NCBI GenBank assembly: GCA_903873905.1
Contig: CAIQQJ010000178.1
Coordinates: forward strand, 1-63,900
From: an uncultured Flavobacteriales bacterium
GTDB taxonomy: Bacteria; Bacteroidota; Bacteroidia; Palsa-965
Direction: 5' to 3'
DNA length: 63,900 nt
Each line of letters opens with the position of its first letter. Within the stretch, counting starts at the first letter, position 1. Under the pieces are notes generated by a model. It was given only the letters and a program-made list of their open reading frames with translations. It searched no databases and was not told where the DNA came from. Made by a program: the position numbers and the translations under genes. Positions 36,825 through 45,192 of this stretch are shown here, one piece after another.

Positions 36825-38318
36825 TTATTTGTCAGAATACAATTTCCCGTATTTCTCTTTGGCGTATTCCATGAAATAATTGAAATTCAATTTTTCACCA
36901 GTGACACGTTCGCACAATTCTTTTGCTTCGTAACGTTTTCCATATTGATGAATATTTTCACGCAACCATTTCAGCAGGGAAGAGTAATTTCCAGATTCAA
37001 TTTCCTTTTCGAGTGTAGGAATGTCTTTTTTTGCTTTTGCGAAAAATTGCGCTGCATAAAAACTTCCCAATGAATAAGTCGGGAAATAACCGAAACTTCC
37101 GTGCGACCAATGCACATCCTGCAAACATCCTTCGGAATCTTTTGGAACATCGATTCCCAAATAATCCTTGTAACGCTGATTCCAGAATGCAGGGATTTCC
37201 TCCACTTGAATTTTATTTTCGAACAAGGCTTTTTCCAGTTCAAAACGAACCATGATATGAAAATGATAGGTGAGTTCATCCGCATTGATTCTGATCAAGG
37301 AAGGCTGCACTACATTAATTGCTGAAAAAATATCTTCGGCTGTAGAATTTTTTAATTGTTCAGGAAAAGATTTTTTCAATTCGGAAAATTGACCTTTCCA
37401 AAACGACAAACTTCTTCCCACATTATTTTCCCATAAACGCGATTGCGATTCGTGAATTCCCAATGAAATGGCTTCACCCGATGGCAAACCATATTCTGAA
37501 TTCGGAAGCCCTTGTTCGTATAAGGCGTGTCCGCCTTCGTGAATTGTGCCTGTTATGCAATCCGATAAATTGAATTCATCAATTCTTGTTGTAACGCGAA
37601 CATCTTGTGCGCCAAAATTTATGGTGAAAGGATGTACAGAAATATCTTGTCGTCCATAATTGAAATCAAAACCCATTTGTTTCAAAATGTGAACGCTGAA
37701 ATCCCATTGTTTTCCCTTGTCGTATGAAATGTGCAACAAGTCTTGGGAATGCAAAGGTTTTGAAATGATATTTTTTACGAATGGAACCAATTCGGATCGC
37801 ACTTCATTATAAAGCAATTCAACATCTTTTGTTGTGAGTCCTGGCTCGTGCAATTCCAATAAAGCATCGAGCGCATGTTCCTTATAACCGAGCAGTTCAC
37901 ATTCTTTCCGTTTCAGTTCAACCAACTTCTTCAATTTCGGAGCGAAAATCTTGAAATCACTTTTTGCTTTCGCTTCTTGCCATGCATTGAACGCTTCTGA
38001 AATGCAAGCACTCAATTCTTCCACAAATGCGCGCGAATATTTTTTTGCCCTGCGATAATCTTTCAAAGTCTGTTGCACATTCGCCTTTTGCTTTTCATCC
38101 AGCGAATTTTCATTTTCCAATTGATCCAATAATTTTCCAAGCGCCTCACTCGTCGTCATCTCATGCGAAATTCCCGCAAGTGTAGCTTGTTGACGCGCCC
38201 GCAATTCCGCACCGCCCGCGGGCATATACGTTTCCTGATCCCAACTTAAAAGAGCCGCTGAAAAATTTACGTCAGTGATTCTTTGTAAGGTCGTTTTGTA
38301 TTCTTCGTATAAACTCAT
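36825..38318 (-). CDS. Carboxypeptidase, M32 family
   Basis: A 497-residue metallocarboxypeptidase of the Taq type, all helical, cytosolic. The zinc motif HEGGHALYEQG (HExxH in its M32 variant HEGGH) is at about residue 260, with GIHESQSRLWENNVG following and IRINADELTYHFH for the third ligand region. It removes C-terminal residues from peptides. Length and order normal. It stands alone. Confidence 0.94.
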   Translation of the reverse strand: MSLYEEYKTTLQRITDVNFSAALLSWDQETYMPAGGAELRARQQATLAGISHEMTTSEALGKLLDQLENENSLDEKQKANVQQTLKDYRRAKKYSRAFVEELSACISEAFNAWQEAKAKSDFKIFAPKLKKLVELKRKECELLGYKEHALDALLELHEPGLTTKDVELLYNEVRSELVPFVKNIISKPLHSQDLLHISYDKGKQWDFSVHILKQMGFDFNYGRQDISVHPFTINFGAQDVRVTTRIDEFNLSDCITGTIHEGGHALYEQGLPNSEYGLPSGEAISLGIHESQSRLWENNVGRSLSFWKGQFSELKKSFPEQLKNSTAEDIFSAINVVQPSLIRINADELTYHFHIMVRFELEKALFENKIQVEEIPAFWNQRYKDYLGIDVPKDSEGCLQDVHWSHGSFGYFPTYSLGSFYAAQFFAKAKKDIPTLEKEIESGNYSSLLKWLRENIHQYGKRYEAKELCERVTGEKLNFNYFMEYAKEKYGKLYSDK

Positions 38319-38362
38319 TTTCAGTTTTCAGTTGTCAGGATTCGGTTGTCAGTAAAATAATT

Positions 38363-38794
38363 TCACATGTCACTTGCCACTTGTCCCTTGTCACTTTTCA
38401 AAGTTCCAATCGCTAGTAAAACCCATCCCGAAATGAAACACAATCCTCCGAGTGGAGTAATTGGTCCTAGCCATTTCCAATTGGTTAATCCAATTACATC
38501 TCTCGTACTTAATAAGTAAAGTGATCCGCAGAAGAATACAATTCCTACAATAAAAAGTAGTGATGCAATTTTCAAAAGTTTGGATTCACCTAAAACTTTT
38601 CCAAGAATTCCACAGATGATCAATGCGAAAGCATGGTACATCATATAACGTGATGCTGTTTCGAAGTTCTGAAGCATTTGCAAATCCATTTTGCCGGATT
38701 CAACATAGGGTTTCAAACCGTGTGCTGCGAATGCTCCAAGAATTACTGCTAGAGCTGCGAAGAGTGAACCTGTTACGAGACTTTTTTTAGACAT
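38363..38794 (-). CDS. DUF423 inner membrane protein
   Basis: A 143-residue protein with four hydrophobic segments and the DUF423 core FAALAVILGAFAAHGLKPY and later FCGSLYLLS and ITPLGGLCFISGW. Function unknown across the family. It begins exactly 4 nt after a TATCTTTG box, so its mRNA is predicted to be leaderless. The region 38807-39057 behind it holds AT-rich divergent promoter space for the operon at 39058, with a near-consensus TACTTTTA at 38997. Confidence 0.9.
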   Translation of the reverse strand: MSKKSLVTGSLFAALAVILGAFAAHGLKPYVESGKMDLQMLQNFETASRYMMYHAFALIICGILGKVLGESKLLKIASLLFIVGIVFFCGSLYLLSTRDVIGLTNWKWLGPITPLGGLCFISGWVLLAIGTLKSDKGQVASDM

Positions 38795-38798
38795 GGGA

Positions 38799-38806
38799 CA
38801 AAGATA
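38799..38806 (-). promoter_or_regulatory. -7 box (TATCTTTG) 4 nt before the DUF423 start
   Basis: Plus-strand CAAAGATA; the gap to the ATG is TCCC on the minus strand. Confidence 0.6.
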
Positions 38807-39057
38807 GGGACGCGGGACGTAAAATGGAGATTGTGTTTTATGAATTGGGTGTCAAATAAAAATGACGAATATTATAAATTAGTTATTAAACCTTTTTGAA
38901 AATGTTACGTCATACAATTAGCCGACAAAAAAATACTCTTTGCCGAAATTTTCACGAAACTTTTGTTTTTAACCGTTAATACTAAACTATCGATACTACT
39001 TTTACACCGCCATTGACATTCCTGCGAGAAGAAAACATAAATATAAATCATAGGTGT

Positions 39058-39300
39058 ATGAAGCTTAAAAAAAACATTGCTACAAGCGAATCGGGATTCA
39101 TCTTTAATCCTGCAACTGGAGATTCCTATTCAGCAAATCCAGTTGGATCCGACATCATTCTTCTGATGAAGGACAATAAATCCATTGCCGAGATCAAAAA
39201 AAACATCACGTCTAAATATGATGTGGACGATTCGCAGTTTGATAAAGACTACGATGATCTGTTGGCTCAATTGCGCGACAATAATCTGCTCGAGCATTAA
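39058..39300 (+). CDS. PqqD-like peptide-recognition protein
   Basis: An 80-residue protein with the PqqD fold pattern: MKLKKNIATSESGFIFNPATG, then GSDIILLMKDNKSIAEIKKN (winged-helix helices) and a C-terminal helix DDLLAQLRDNNLLEH. PqqD proteins and the related lasso-peptide B1 proteins are RiPP recognition elements that hold the leader of a precursor peptide for modifying enzymes. I choose the ATG at 39058; a longer start adds 15 residues without match. It is the first gene of a six-gene operon; the next gene starts 17 bases later. No separate precursor peptide gene is visible, which makes the leader-like tail of the third gene interesting. Confidence 0.85.
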   Translation: MKLKKNIATSESGFIFNPATGDSYSANPVGSDIILLMKDNKSIAEIKKNITSKYDVDDSQFDKDYDDLLAQLRDNNLLEH

Positions 39301-39317
39301 TTAATTCCTCAATTTTT

Positions 39318-40385
39318 ATGAAGGACAAAAATAAAAAAGGTGATCGTCCGCGGTATACCGTGGCTGTCACAGGACTAAACGCTATTGATTCCCCTGGGCC
39401 TGGAATGGCCGTGATTCGTGCTGTGCGTGAAGCAAAAGATTATGATGTTCGCATCATTGGACTTTCTTACGAAGCACTGGAACCCGGAATTTACTTGCAC
39501 GATTGGGTGGATAAAACTTATCAGATTCCATATCCAGCAGCAGGAAGTGAATCCTTGTTCGCACGTTTGGAATATATTAATGACATTGAAAAGATTGACG
39601 TGCTCATTCCTAATTTCGATGCGGAGCTTCATAATTTCATTCGTCTTGGAGAGAAATTACGGAAAATTGGAATTGCAACATTTCTTCCAGCAATGGATCA
39701 ATTCGAAGCGCGTGATAAAGTGAATCTTTACGCATTCGGACAGAAACACGGTTTGCTTGTTCCTGCAGATCGAATCATTTATAAAGTAGAAGATCTTGCA
39801 GGAACGGCGAAAGATTTCGGTTGGCCAATTGTGGTGAAAGGGAAATTTTATGAAGCTGTCGTTGCACAAACGCTCGAGCAAGCACAAAAAGCATTTCACA
39901 AATTGCACGCGAAGTGGGGGCTTCCAATTATTGTTCAACAATTTATTTCTGGAAGTGAAATGAACATCGCTGTGCTTGGTGATGGAAAAGGAAATACGAT
40001 TTCTGCAATTCCCATGCGAAAATTATATATCACTGATAAAGGAAAAGCGTGGGCGGGAATTACAGTTGAAGACAATGCGCTGATCGATCTCGCGAAGAAA
40101 TTCATTACAGCAACCAAATGGCGAGGTGGATTGGAAATTGAAATCATGCTTTCTGTTGATGGAAAACCTTACATCATGGAAGTCAATCCAAGATTTCCTG
40201 CGTGGATTTATTTGACAGCAGGAGCAGGACAAAATCAGCCCGCTGCATTGGTTAAGATGGCACTTGGTGAAACGGTTGAGCCTTACACAACTTATGATGT
40301 TGGGAAAATGTTCATCCGTTACGCATGGGATCATATTGTGAACATTGAAGAATTTCAAAAAATTTCCGCATTCGGAGAATTATAA
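39318..40385 (+). CDS. ATP-grasp ligase
   Basis: A 355-residue ATP-grasp enzyme of the carbamoyl-phosphate-synthase-large/biotin-carboxylase relation. A pre-ATP-grasp Rossmann-like N-domain (YTVAVTGLNAIDSPGPG) leads into the grasp: lysine in WPIVVKGKFY, VQQFISGSEMNI for ATP contact, and metal ligands LEIEIML and MEVNPRFPAW. It should form an amide, peptide or thioester bond using ATP, with a carboxylate and a nucleophile. No amidotransferase or carboxylase companion exists here. Operon place between the PqqD-like gene and a LysA-like PLP enzyme recalls the butirosin pair BtrJ (ATP-grasp) and BtrK (decarboxylase). The substrate is unknown. Confidence 0.88.
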   Translation: MKDKNKKGDRPRYTVAVTGLNAIDSPGPGMAVIRAVREAKDYDVRIIGLSYEALEPGIYLHDWVDKTYQIPYPAAGSESLFARLEYINDIEKIDVLIPNFDAELHNFIRLGEKLRKIGIATFLPAMDQFEARDKVNLYAFGQKHGLLVPADRIIYKVEDLAGTAKDFGWPIVVKGKFYEAVVAQTLEQAQKAFHKLHAKWGLPIIVQQFISGSEMNIAVLGDGKGNTISAIPMRKLYITDKGKAWAGITVEDNALIDLAKKFITATKWRGGLEIEIMLSVDGKPYIMEVNPRFPAWIYLTAGAGQNQPAALVKMALGETVEPYTTYDVGKMFIRYAWDHIVNIEEFQKISAFGEL

Positions 40386-40406
40386 AAACGCAAAAAAAAT
40401 ATTCTT

Positions 40407-41768
40407 ATGGCAAAGCTTAAATACGAACGTCCTGTCATCAAAAAATTGAATGCAGGATTAATGAATAAATTCGGAACACGCACGGAATTCGAACCTGTAA
40501 AACATATTGACGGTGTGGCTGTGAAATCACTCATTGAAAAATATGGCTCTCCTGTTTTTGTTATTTCAGAAAGACAAATGCGGAGAAATTACCAGAATGC
40601 AGTTCGTTCTTTCAAGACACGTTATCCGAAAGTGCAATTCGCATGGTCTTACAAAACAAATTACATCAATGCAGTTTGTAATGTATTTCACCAAGAAGGA
40701 TCATGGGGAGAAGTGGTTTCTGGTTTTGAATACAACAAGGCTTTGCGCAATGGTGTTCCCGGAAATAAAATTATTTTCAACGGACCCGATAAATCAGAAC
40801 AGGATTTGCGTGATGCAATAAAAAATGATTCGCTCATTCATATTGATCACTTTGATGAATTGTATTCACTGATCAGTTTGTGTGAAACGATCAATGCAAA
40901 ACCAAGAGTTGCCATTCGTGTGAATATGGACACCGGTATTTATCCAATGTGGGATCGTTTTGGTTTCAATTATGAGAATGGTTCAGCGTGGAATGCTATT
41001 CAGAAAATTATTGGCTCTGGAAAATTGAGATTGGTTGGATTGCATTCACACATTGGTACTTTCATGCTTGCACCTTCTGCCTATTCAGTTGCAGCATCCA
41101 AACTTTGCGATCTCATGTGGCATTGCAAGAATCAACACAATTTGCAATTGCAGTACATTGACCTTGGCGGTGGATTCCCTTCTCAAAATACTTTGAAAGG
41201 TTCTTATTTGCCAGGCACAGATACCGTTCCTTCCATTGATGAATTTGCAGAAGCTATTACAACAACAATTCTGAATTTTGGATTCAAAACTGAAGAATTG
41301 CCTTTGTTGATTTTGGAAACAGGTCGCGCACTTATTGATGATGCAGGATATCTACTTGGTTCTGTCCTTGCAAATAAACGTTTGGCTGATGGACGTCGCG
41401 CAACGATAATGGATTTTGGTGTGAACATCATGTTCACTTCGTTTTGGTACGATCACAAAATAAGTCCTGCACAAGATTTCACACATCACACCGAGGATCA
41501 AGTTGTTTACGGACCACTTTGTATGAACATTGATTGCATTCGAGAAAGTGTGAGTTTGCCTTTGCTCAATCGTGGCGATCATGTTGTGGTACACAAAGTA
41601 GGCGCTTACAACATGACACAGTGGATGCAATTTATTGCCATGCGTCCAAATGTGGTAATGATTGACATGGAACAAACACCACATCTCATTCGTCGTGCTG
41701 AAAAATTGGATGATATTGTTTCATTGGAAGAAATGCCGGCGTATTTGAAAAAGATTGATTTAAAGTAA
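40407..41768 (+). CDS. LysA-like PLP-dependent decarboxylase with leader-like N-terminal tail
   Basis: 453 residues, fold-type III (alanine racemase barrel plus C-terminal beta domain). PLP lysine in FAWSYKTNYI (Lys83), HSHIGT for the ring, GGGFP phosphate loop, LETGRALIDDAG (E-x-GR in place of EPGR), GPLCMNIDC with the catalytic cysteine, and VGAYNM with the tyrosine. These are features of diaminopimelate and related D/L-amino-acid decarboxylases. Residues 1-30 precede the usual start and include KLKYERPVIKKLNAGLMNK: Tyr6-x2-Pro9-x4-Leu14-x2-Gly17, like the leader motif bound by PqqD-type domains. It is in an operon far from dapB, so a role in standard lysine synthesis is less likely. Confidence 0.88.
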   Translation: MAKLKYERPVIKKLNAGLMNKFGTRTEFEPVKHIDGVAVKSLIEKYGSPVFVISERQMRRNYQNAVRSFKTRYPKVQFAWSYKTNYINAVCNVFHQEGSWGEVVSGFEYNKALRNGVPGNKIIFNGPDKSEQDLRDAIKNDSLIHIDHFDELYSLISLCETINAKPRVAIRVNMDTGIYPMWDRFGFNYENGSAWNAIQKIIGSGKLRLVGLHSHIGTFMLAPSAYSVAASKLCDLMWHCKNQHNLQLQYIDLGGGFPSQNTLKGSYLPGTDTVPSIDEFAEAITTTILNFGFKTEELPLLILETGRALIDDAGYLLGSVLANKRLADGRRATIMDFGVNIMFTSFWYDHKISPAQDFTHHTEDQVVYGPLCMNIDCIRESVSLPLLNRGDHVVVHKVGAYNMTQWMQFIAMRPNVVMIDMEQTPHLIRRAEKLDDIVSLEEMPAYLKKIDLK

Positions 41769-41791
41769 TTTCGTGTTCTGAGAATTAATTT

Positions 41792-43957
41792 ATGAATTTT
41801 CTTCAAATAAAATCTTGGCCCAATGCCATTCTTCGAACTTATGCGATTGTTCTTTTTTCGCAGAAGAAATGGCTTGGCGTCTTGCTTTTATTCGTTTCCT
41901 TCTTGAATCCTGTTGCTGGAATGTGTGGGATTATTTCGGTGTGTGCTGCAATTCTCATTGCTGAAGTCACACATTTAAATCAAGCTGGAATTCATAGTGG
42001 ACTTTACAGCTTCAATGCGTTGATGGTGGGCGTTGGAATGGGGACTTTTTATGAAACGGGTTTTGCATTTTATATTGTTCTCTTCACTGCCGTTTTATTG
42101 AGTGTAATACTTTCATCAATTTTAGCTGCCTGGTTTGGAAAATACGGATTACCATTTCTTTCCCTTCCATTTGTATTTACGTTTTGGTTGGTATTGCTTG
42201 CTACGAAAGAGTTTTCATACATTGGTTTGAGTCAACGAAATGTTTATTGGCTCAATGAAATGTATGCAGCAGGAGGACAACCATTAGTTTCCTTTTTTAC
42301 ATGGATTGAGAATTTACCAATGCCAGATGTTGTTGGGTATTATTTCCGTGCATTGAGCGCATTGTTTTTTCAGAGCAATGTTTTGGGTGGAATGATTATT
42401 TGCGTGGGACTATTATTTTTTTCCAGAATACATTTCACCTTATCCATTCTCGGATTTGTTTGTGCATATGGTTTCAATTATCTCACAGGAGGATATGCAT
42501 CTGGAATAAATTATTACAATCTCGGAAGTAATTATATGATGGTTGCATTGGCAATAGGAGGTTTCTTTTCCATTCCATCCAACGCTTCGTATTTATGGGC
42601 GGTATGGAGCATTCCATTAACATCATTGCTCGTAATTGGACTTGGGAAAATATTTGGTGTCTTGTTATTGCCAACTTTTTCTCTCCCAATGTGCCTTATC
42701 GTTATAGCATTCATCTTCTTTATGAAGCAGCGAATGTTTGAGGGAAAATTGAAATTAGCACACATTCAACATTATTCTCCGGAAGTGAATCGTTATCTTT
42801 TTCTTAATGGACAAGAACGTTGGAAGGATTTATATTATTTCCATTTATTTCCTCCTTTCCTAGGAGAATGGGCTGTAACGCAAGGTTATGATGGCAGCAT
42901 CACACACAAAGGTGATTGGAGCAAAGCATTGGATTTTTCAGTGTTAGATGAGGAAATGAAAACTTATTCAGGAGCCGGAGTTCATTGTGAGGATTTTTAT
43001 TGCTTCAATAAACCTGTTCTCGCTCCATGCGATGGAATTGTGGAAGAAATCATTGACAATGTGGATGATAATGCCATTGGTGAAGTGAATACAAAAGAGA
43101 ATTGGGGAAATACAATTGTGATACGTCATTGGACAGGATTGTATACAAAGATGTCGCATTTGAGGAAGAATTCTTTTCGAGTGAAAAAAGGAGATTTTAT
43201 TCACCGTGGTGATATTGTTGCATTGTGTGGAAATTCCGGTCGTTCTCCTGAACCGCATTTGCATTTTCAAGTTCAATCTTTTCCACACGTAGGTTCGAGC
43301 ACAATTGAATATCCGCTTGCCTATTATGTTGTGCGAGAACACAAAAAAATAATTCCTGAGAATTTTTCTATTCCTAAGGAAGGCCAACTCATTAGCAGTG
43401 TTGAAATAAATTCTTCAATGAGTGATGCATTCCGATTTCAGCCTGGATTCAAAACAACATTCCGCATTTCTGAAAATGGAATTGACACGGAAGAAACTTG
43501 GGAAGTCTTTACAGATGCATGGAATCATACGTACATCTGGTCGAAAGAAAAAAAATCTACAGGATATTTTGTGAATAATGGAACGGTGTTTTATTTCACA
43601 GGATTTTATGGCGACAAAAGTTCTTTGTTGTATACTTTTTATCTCTCCTGTTATCGTGTTATGCTCTCGATTATGAATGGGGTTTCGATTAAAGACAGTT
43701 TCCCTTTGCATTTGCTTGGTAATAGTCCAAGGATGTGGTTACAGGATTTTGTTTGTCCATTTTTCATATTTATGAAACAGGAATTTTCAATCCATGCAGA
43801 GGAGCGAGGTGATTCGATGGATTTTGGAAATGTGGTTCTTCATTCGCAGATGAAAGGAAATATCGGAAAAGCGCAAATGGATGGAGAGGTTTTGGTTGTG
43901 AATGGAAAGATTGAGAAAATTATGGCAGGAAGTAAGGAGGCGGTATGCGTGGCTTAA
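41792..43957 (+). CDS. Urea-transporter domain fused to M23 (LytM) peptidase
   Basis: 721 residues in two modules. Residues ~1-315 are an integral membrane urea-channel fold: GLYSFNALMVGVGMG near 70-84, the duplicated UT signature GLPFLSLPFVFTFW (119-132) and LLPTFSLPMCL (292-302), with about ten membrane segments. After a linker, residues ~365-500 are a LytM/M23 endopeptidase: zinc ligands His372 and Asp381 (HKGDWSKALDF), APCDGIVEEI, WGNTIVIRHW, YTKMSHLRKNSFRVKKGD, and PHLHFQV with His489 and His491. Residues ~500-721 are a further beta-rich domain without known motif. The active site appears complete. This join of a small-amide channel with a wall hydrolase is unusual. It overlaps the next gene by 13 bases. 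Confidence 0.9.
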   Translation: MNFLQIKSWPNAILRTYAIVLFSQKKWLGVLLLFVSFLNPVAGMCGIISVCAAILIAEVTHLNQAGIHSGLYSFNALMVGVGMGTFYETGFAFYIVLFTAVLLSVILSSILAAWFGKYGLPFLSLPFVFTFWLVLLATKEFSYIGLSQRNVYWLNEMYAAGGQPLVSFFTWIENLPMPDVVGYYFRALSALFFQSNVLGGMIICVGLLFFSRIHFTLSILGFVCAYGFNYLTGGYASGINYYNLGSNYMMVALAIGGFFSIPSNASYLWAVWSIPLTSLLVIGLGKIFGVLLLPTFSLPMCLIVIAFIFFMKQRMFEGKLKLAHIQHYSPEVNRYLFLNGQERWKDLYYFHLFPPFLGEWAVTQGYDGSITHKGDWSKALDFSVLDEEMKTYSGAGVHCEDFYCFNKPVLAPCDGIVEEIIDNVDDNAIGEVNTKENWGNTIVIRHWTGLYTKMSHLRKNSFRVKKGDFIHRGDIVALCGNSGRSPEPHLHFQVQSFPHVGSSTIEYPLAYYVVREHKKIIPENFSIPKEGQLISSVEINSSMSDAFRFQPGFKTTFRISENGIDTEETWEVFTDAWNHTYIWSKEKKSTGYFVNNGTVFYFTGFYGDKSSLLYTFYLSCYRVMLSIMNGVSIKDSFPLHLLGNSPRMWLQDFVCPFFIFMKQEFSIHAEERGDSMDFGNVVLHSQMKGNIGKAQMDGEVLVVNGKIEKIMAGSKEAVCVA

Positions 43958-45192
43958 GAAACATTATTTTCATTTTAATTTTCAGTGTTGGAAAATTATC
44001 CGCACAGCAATTAACTTTCCCATATGTTGATAGTGCAACCTATGCAATGTATTTGAAGGGTGATTACAATGAATTGATAAAACTTGGCAGTAAAGCCATT
44101 AAGCAGGGAATAGATTATCCCTTACTTCGTGTGCGAATGGCAGAAGCCGCAGAATTGAATAATGATTTTTCAACTGCGGAGAAAATTTATCGAGGAATTG
44201 TTATTACTGATACAACAAATGCCAATGCGCATTATCAAGTTGCTCAGAATAATATTTTTCTAAACCGTTATGATATTGCGGAATATTATGCGCCAACTTT
44301 AAATGTTGTGCAACGGAAAAATCTCGGGTTGAAAAAACATGCGCTGATTGAATCTGTAAATTTTGAGGCAGGATTGAAACACCCAGGAGACACTTCTCGT
44401 GGAAATGCTTATTTCGGAAGTGTTGGTATTTCCTCTCGACTTTTTTACCGATGGACTTTGTACCAATCTATTACGCCATATGGTCAAACGGTAACGGACA
44501 GCGATACGACATCTTCATTTCCTTTTCATCCAGCGCATATTGGGCAAATAAATTATTATGCAAAATTACACGGACAAATTTTCCCACATTTGGGAGTGAC
44601 GGCTGCATTTTATCATTTTTCTTTACGTGAAAAAGTTACGGATTGGATTCCTCCGCAGCAAAATGGACCGCACATGGGACCTCCGACACCACCGCCAACA
44701 ATCACTCAAAATGGATTTTATTTTGTTGGAGGGCTGCGTTGGAATTTGCCGAAGTTAGAGTTGCATGGAGAATATGTTGTTGGTCAAATGAATAGTTCCT
44801 CCTTCTCGCAAATGGGAGTGTCATTCATGTATTTGCCCTTTGGAAATTTGTATTCTTACGTAAGAGGTGAATGTTATTATCAACTTCCAACAAATTCTGG
44901 AAACGGTAATTTGGTTTTCATTCCAACTCTTGGTTTCAAGTTGCAGAAGAAAGTTTGGTTTGAAGCCACAGCGACATTTGGAACATTCAATAATCTTGCC
45001 CAGAATGAAGGAGCCTATTTTTTCAATATGTATGATGCAACAAAATTGCGTTACGGAGGCACCTTATTCCTTCTTGCAGGAAAGAAAAGCATTTTTACAT
45101 TGAATTATTTGCAGGAAACAAAATTAATCTCGAATACCAATTCAACTTATCAACAACCATCAATAACCTTTGGACTACAATGGAAACTATGA
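43945..45192 (+). CDS. TPR plus outer-membrane beta-barrel protein
   Basis: 415 residues. Signal peptide (MRGLRNIIFILIFSVGKLSA), then TPR-like helices (about 25-125: YLKGDYNELIKLGSKAIKQG, LNNDFSTAEKIYRGIV), then a C-terminal barrel with alternating aromatic strands (YRWTLYQSITPYG, YSYVRGECYYQLP, SITFGLQWKL). This is the plan of YaiO-like exporter/outer-membrane proteins in polysaccharide export. A Pro/Gly-rich loop (PPQQNGPHMGPPTPPPT) lies between strands. It should sit in the outer membrane and could give the operon product a way out. Starts inside the end of the preceding gene; stop overlaps the next start (ATGA). Confidence 0.8.
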   Translation: MRGLRNIIFILIFSVGKLSAQQLTFPYVDSATYAMYLKGDYNELIKLGSKAIKQGIDYPLLRVRMAEAAELNNDFSTAEKIYRGIVITDTTNANAHYQVAQNNIFLNRYDIAEYYAPTLNVVQRKNLGLKKHALIESVNFEAGLKHPGDTSRGNAYFGSVGISSRLFYRWTLYQSITPYGQTVTDSDTTSSFPFHPAHIGQINYYAKLHGQIFPHLGVTAAFYHFSLREKVTDWIPPQQNGPHMGPPTPPPTITQNGFYFVGGLRWNLPKLELHGEYVVGQMNSSSFSQMGVSFMYLPFGNLYSYVRGECYYQLPTNSGNGNLVFIPTLGFKLQKKVWFEATATFGTFNNLAQNEGAYFFNMYDATKLRYGGTLFLLAGKKSIFTLNYLQETKLISNTNSTYQQPSITFGLQWKL

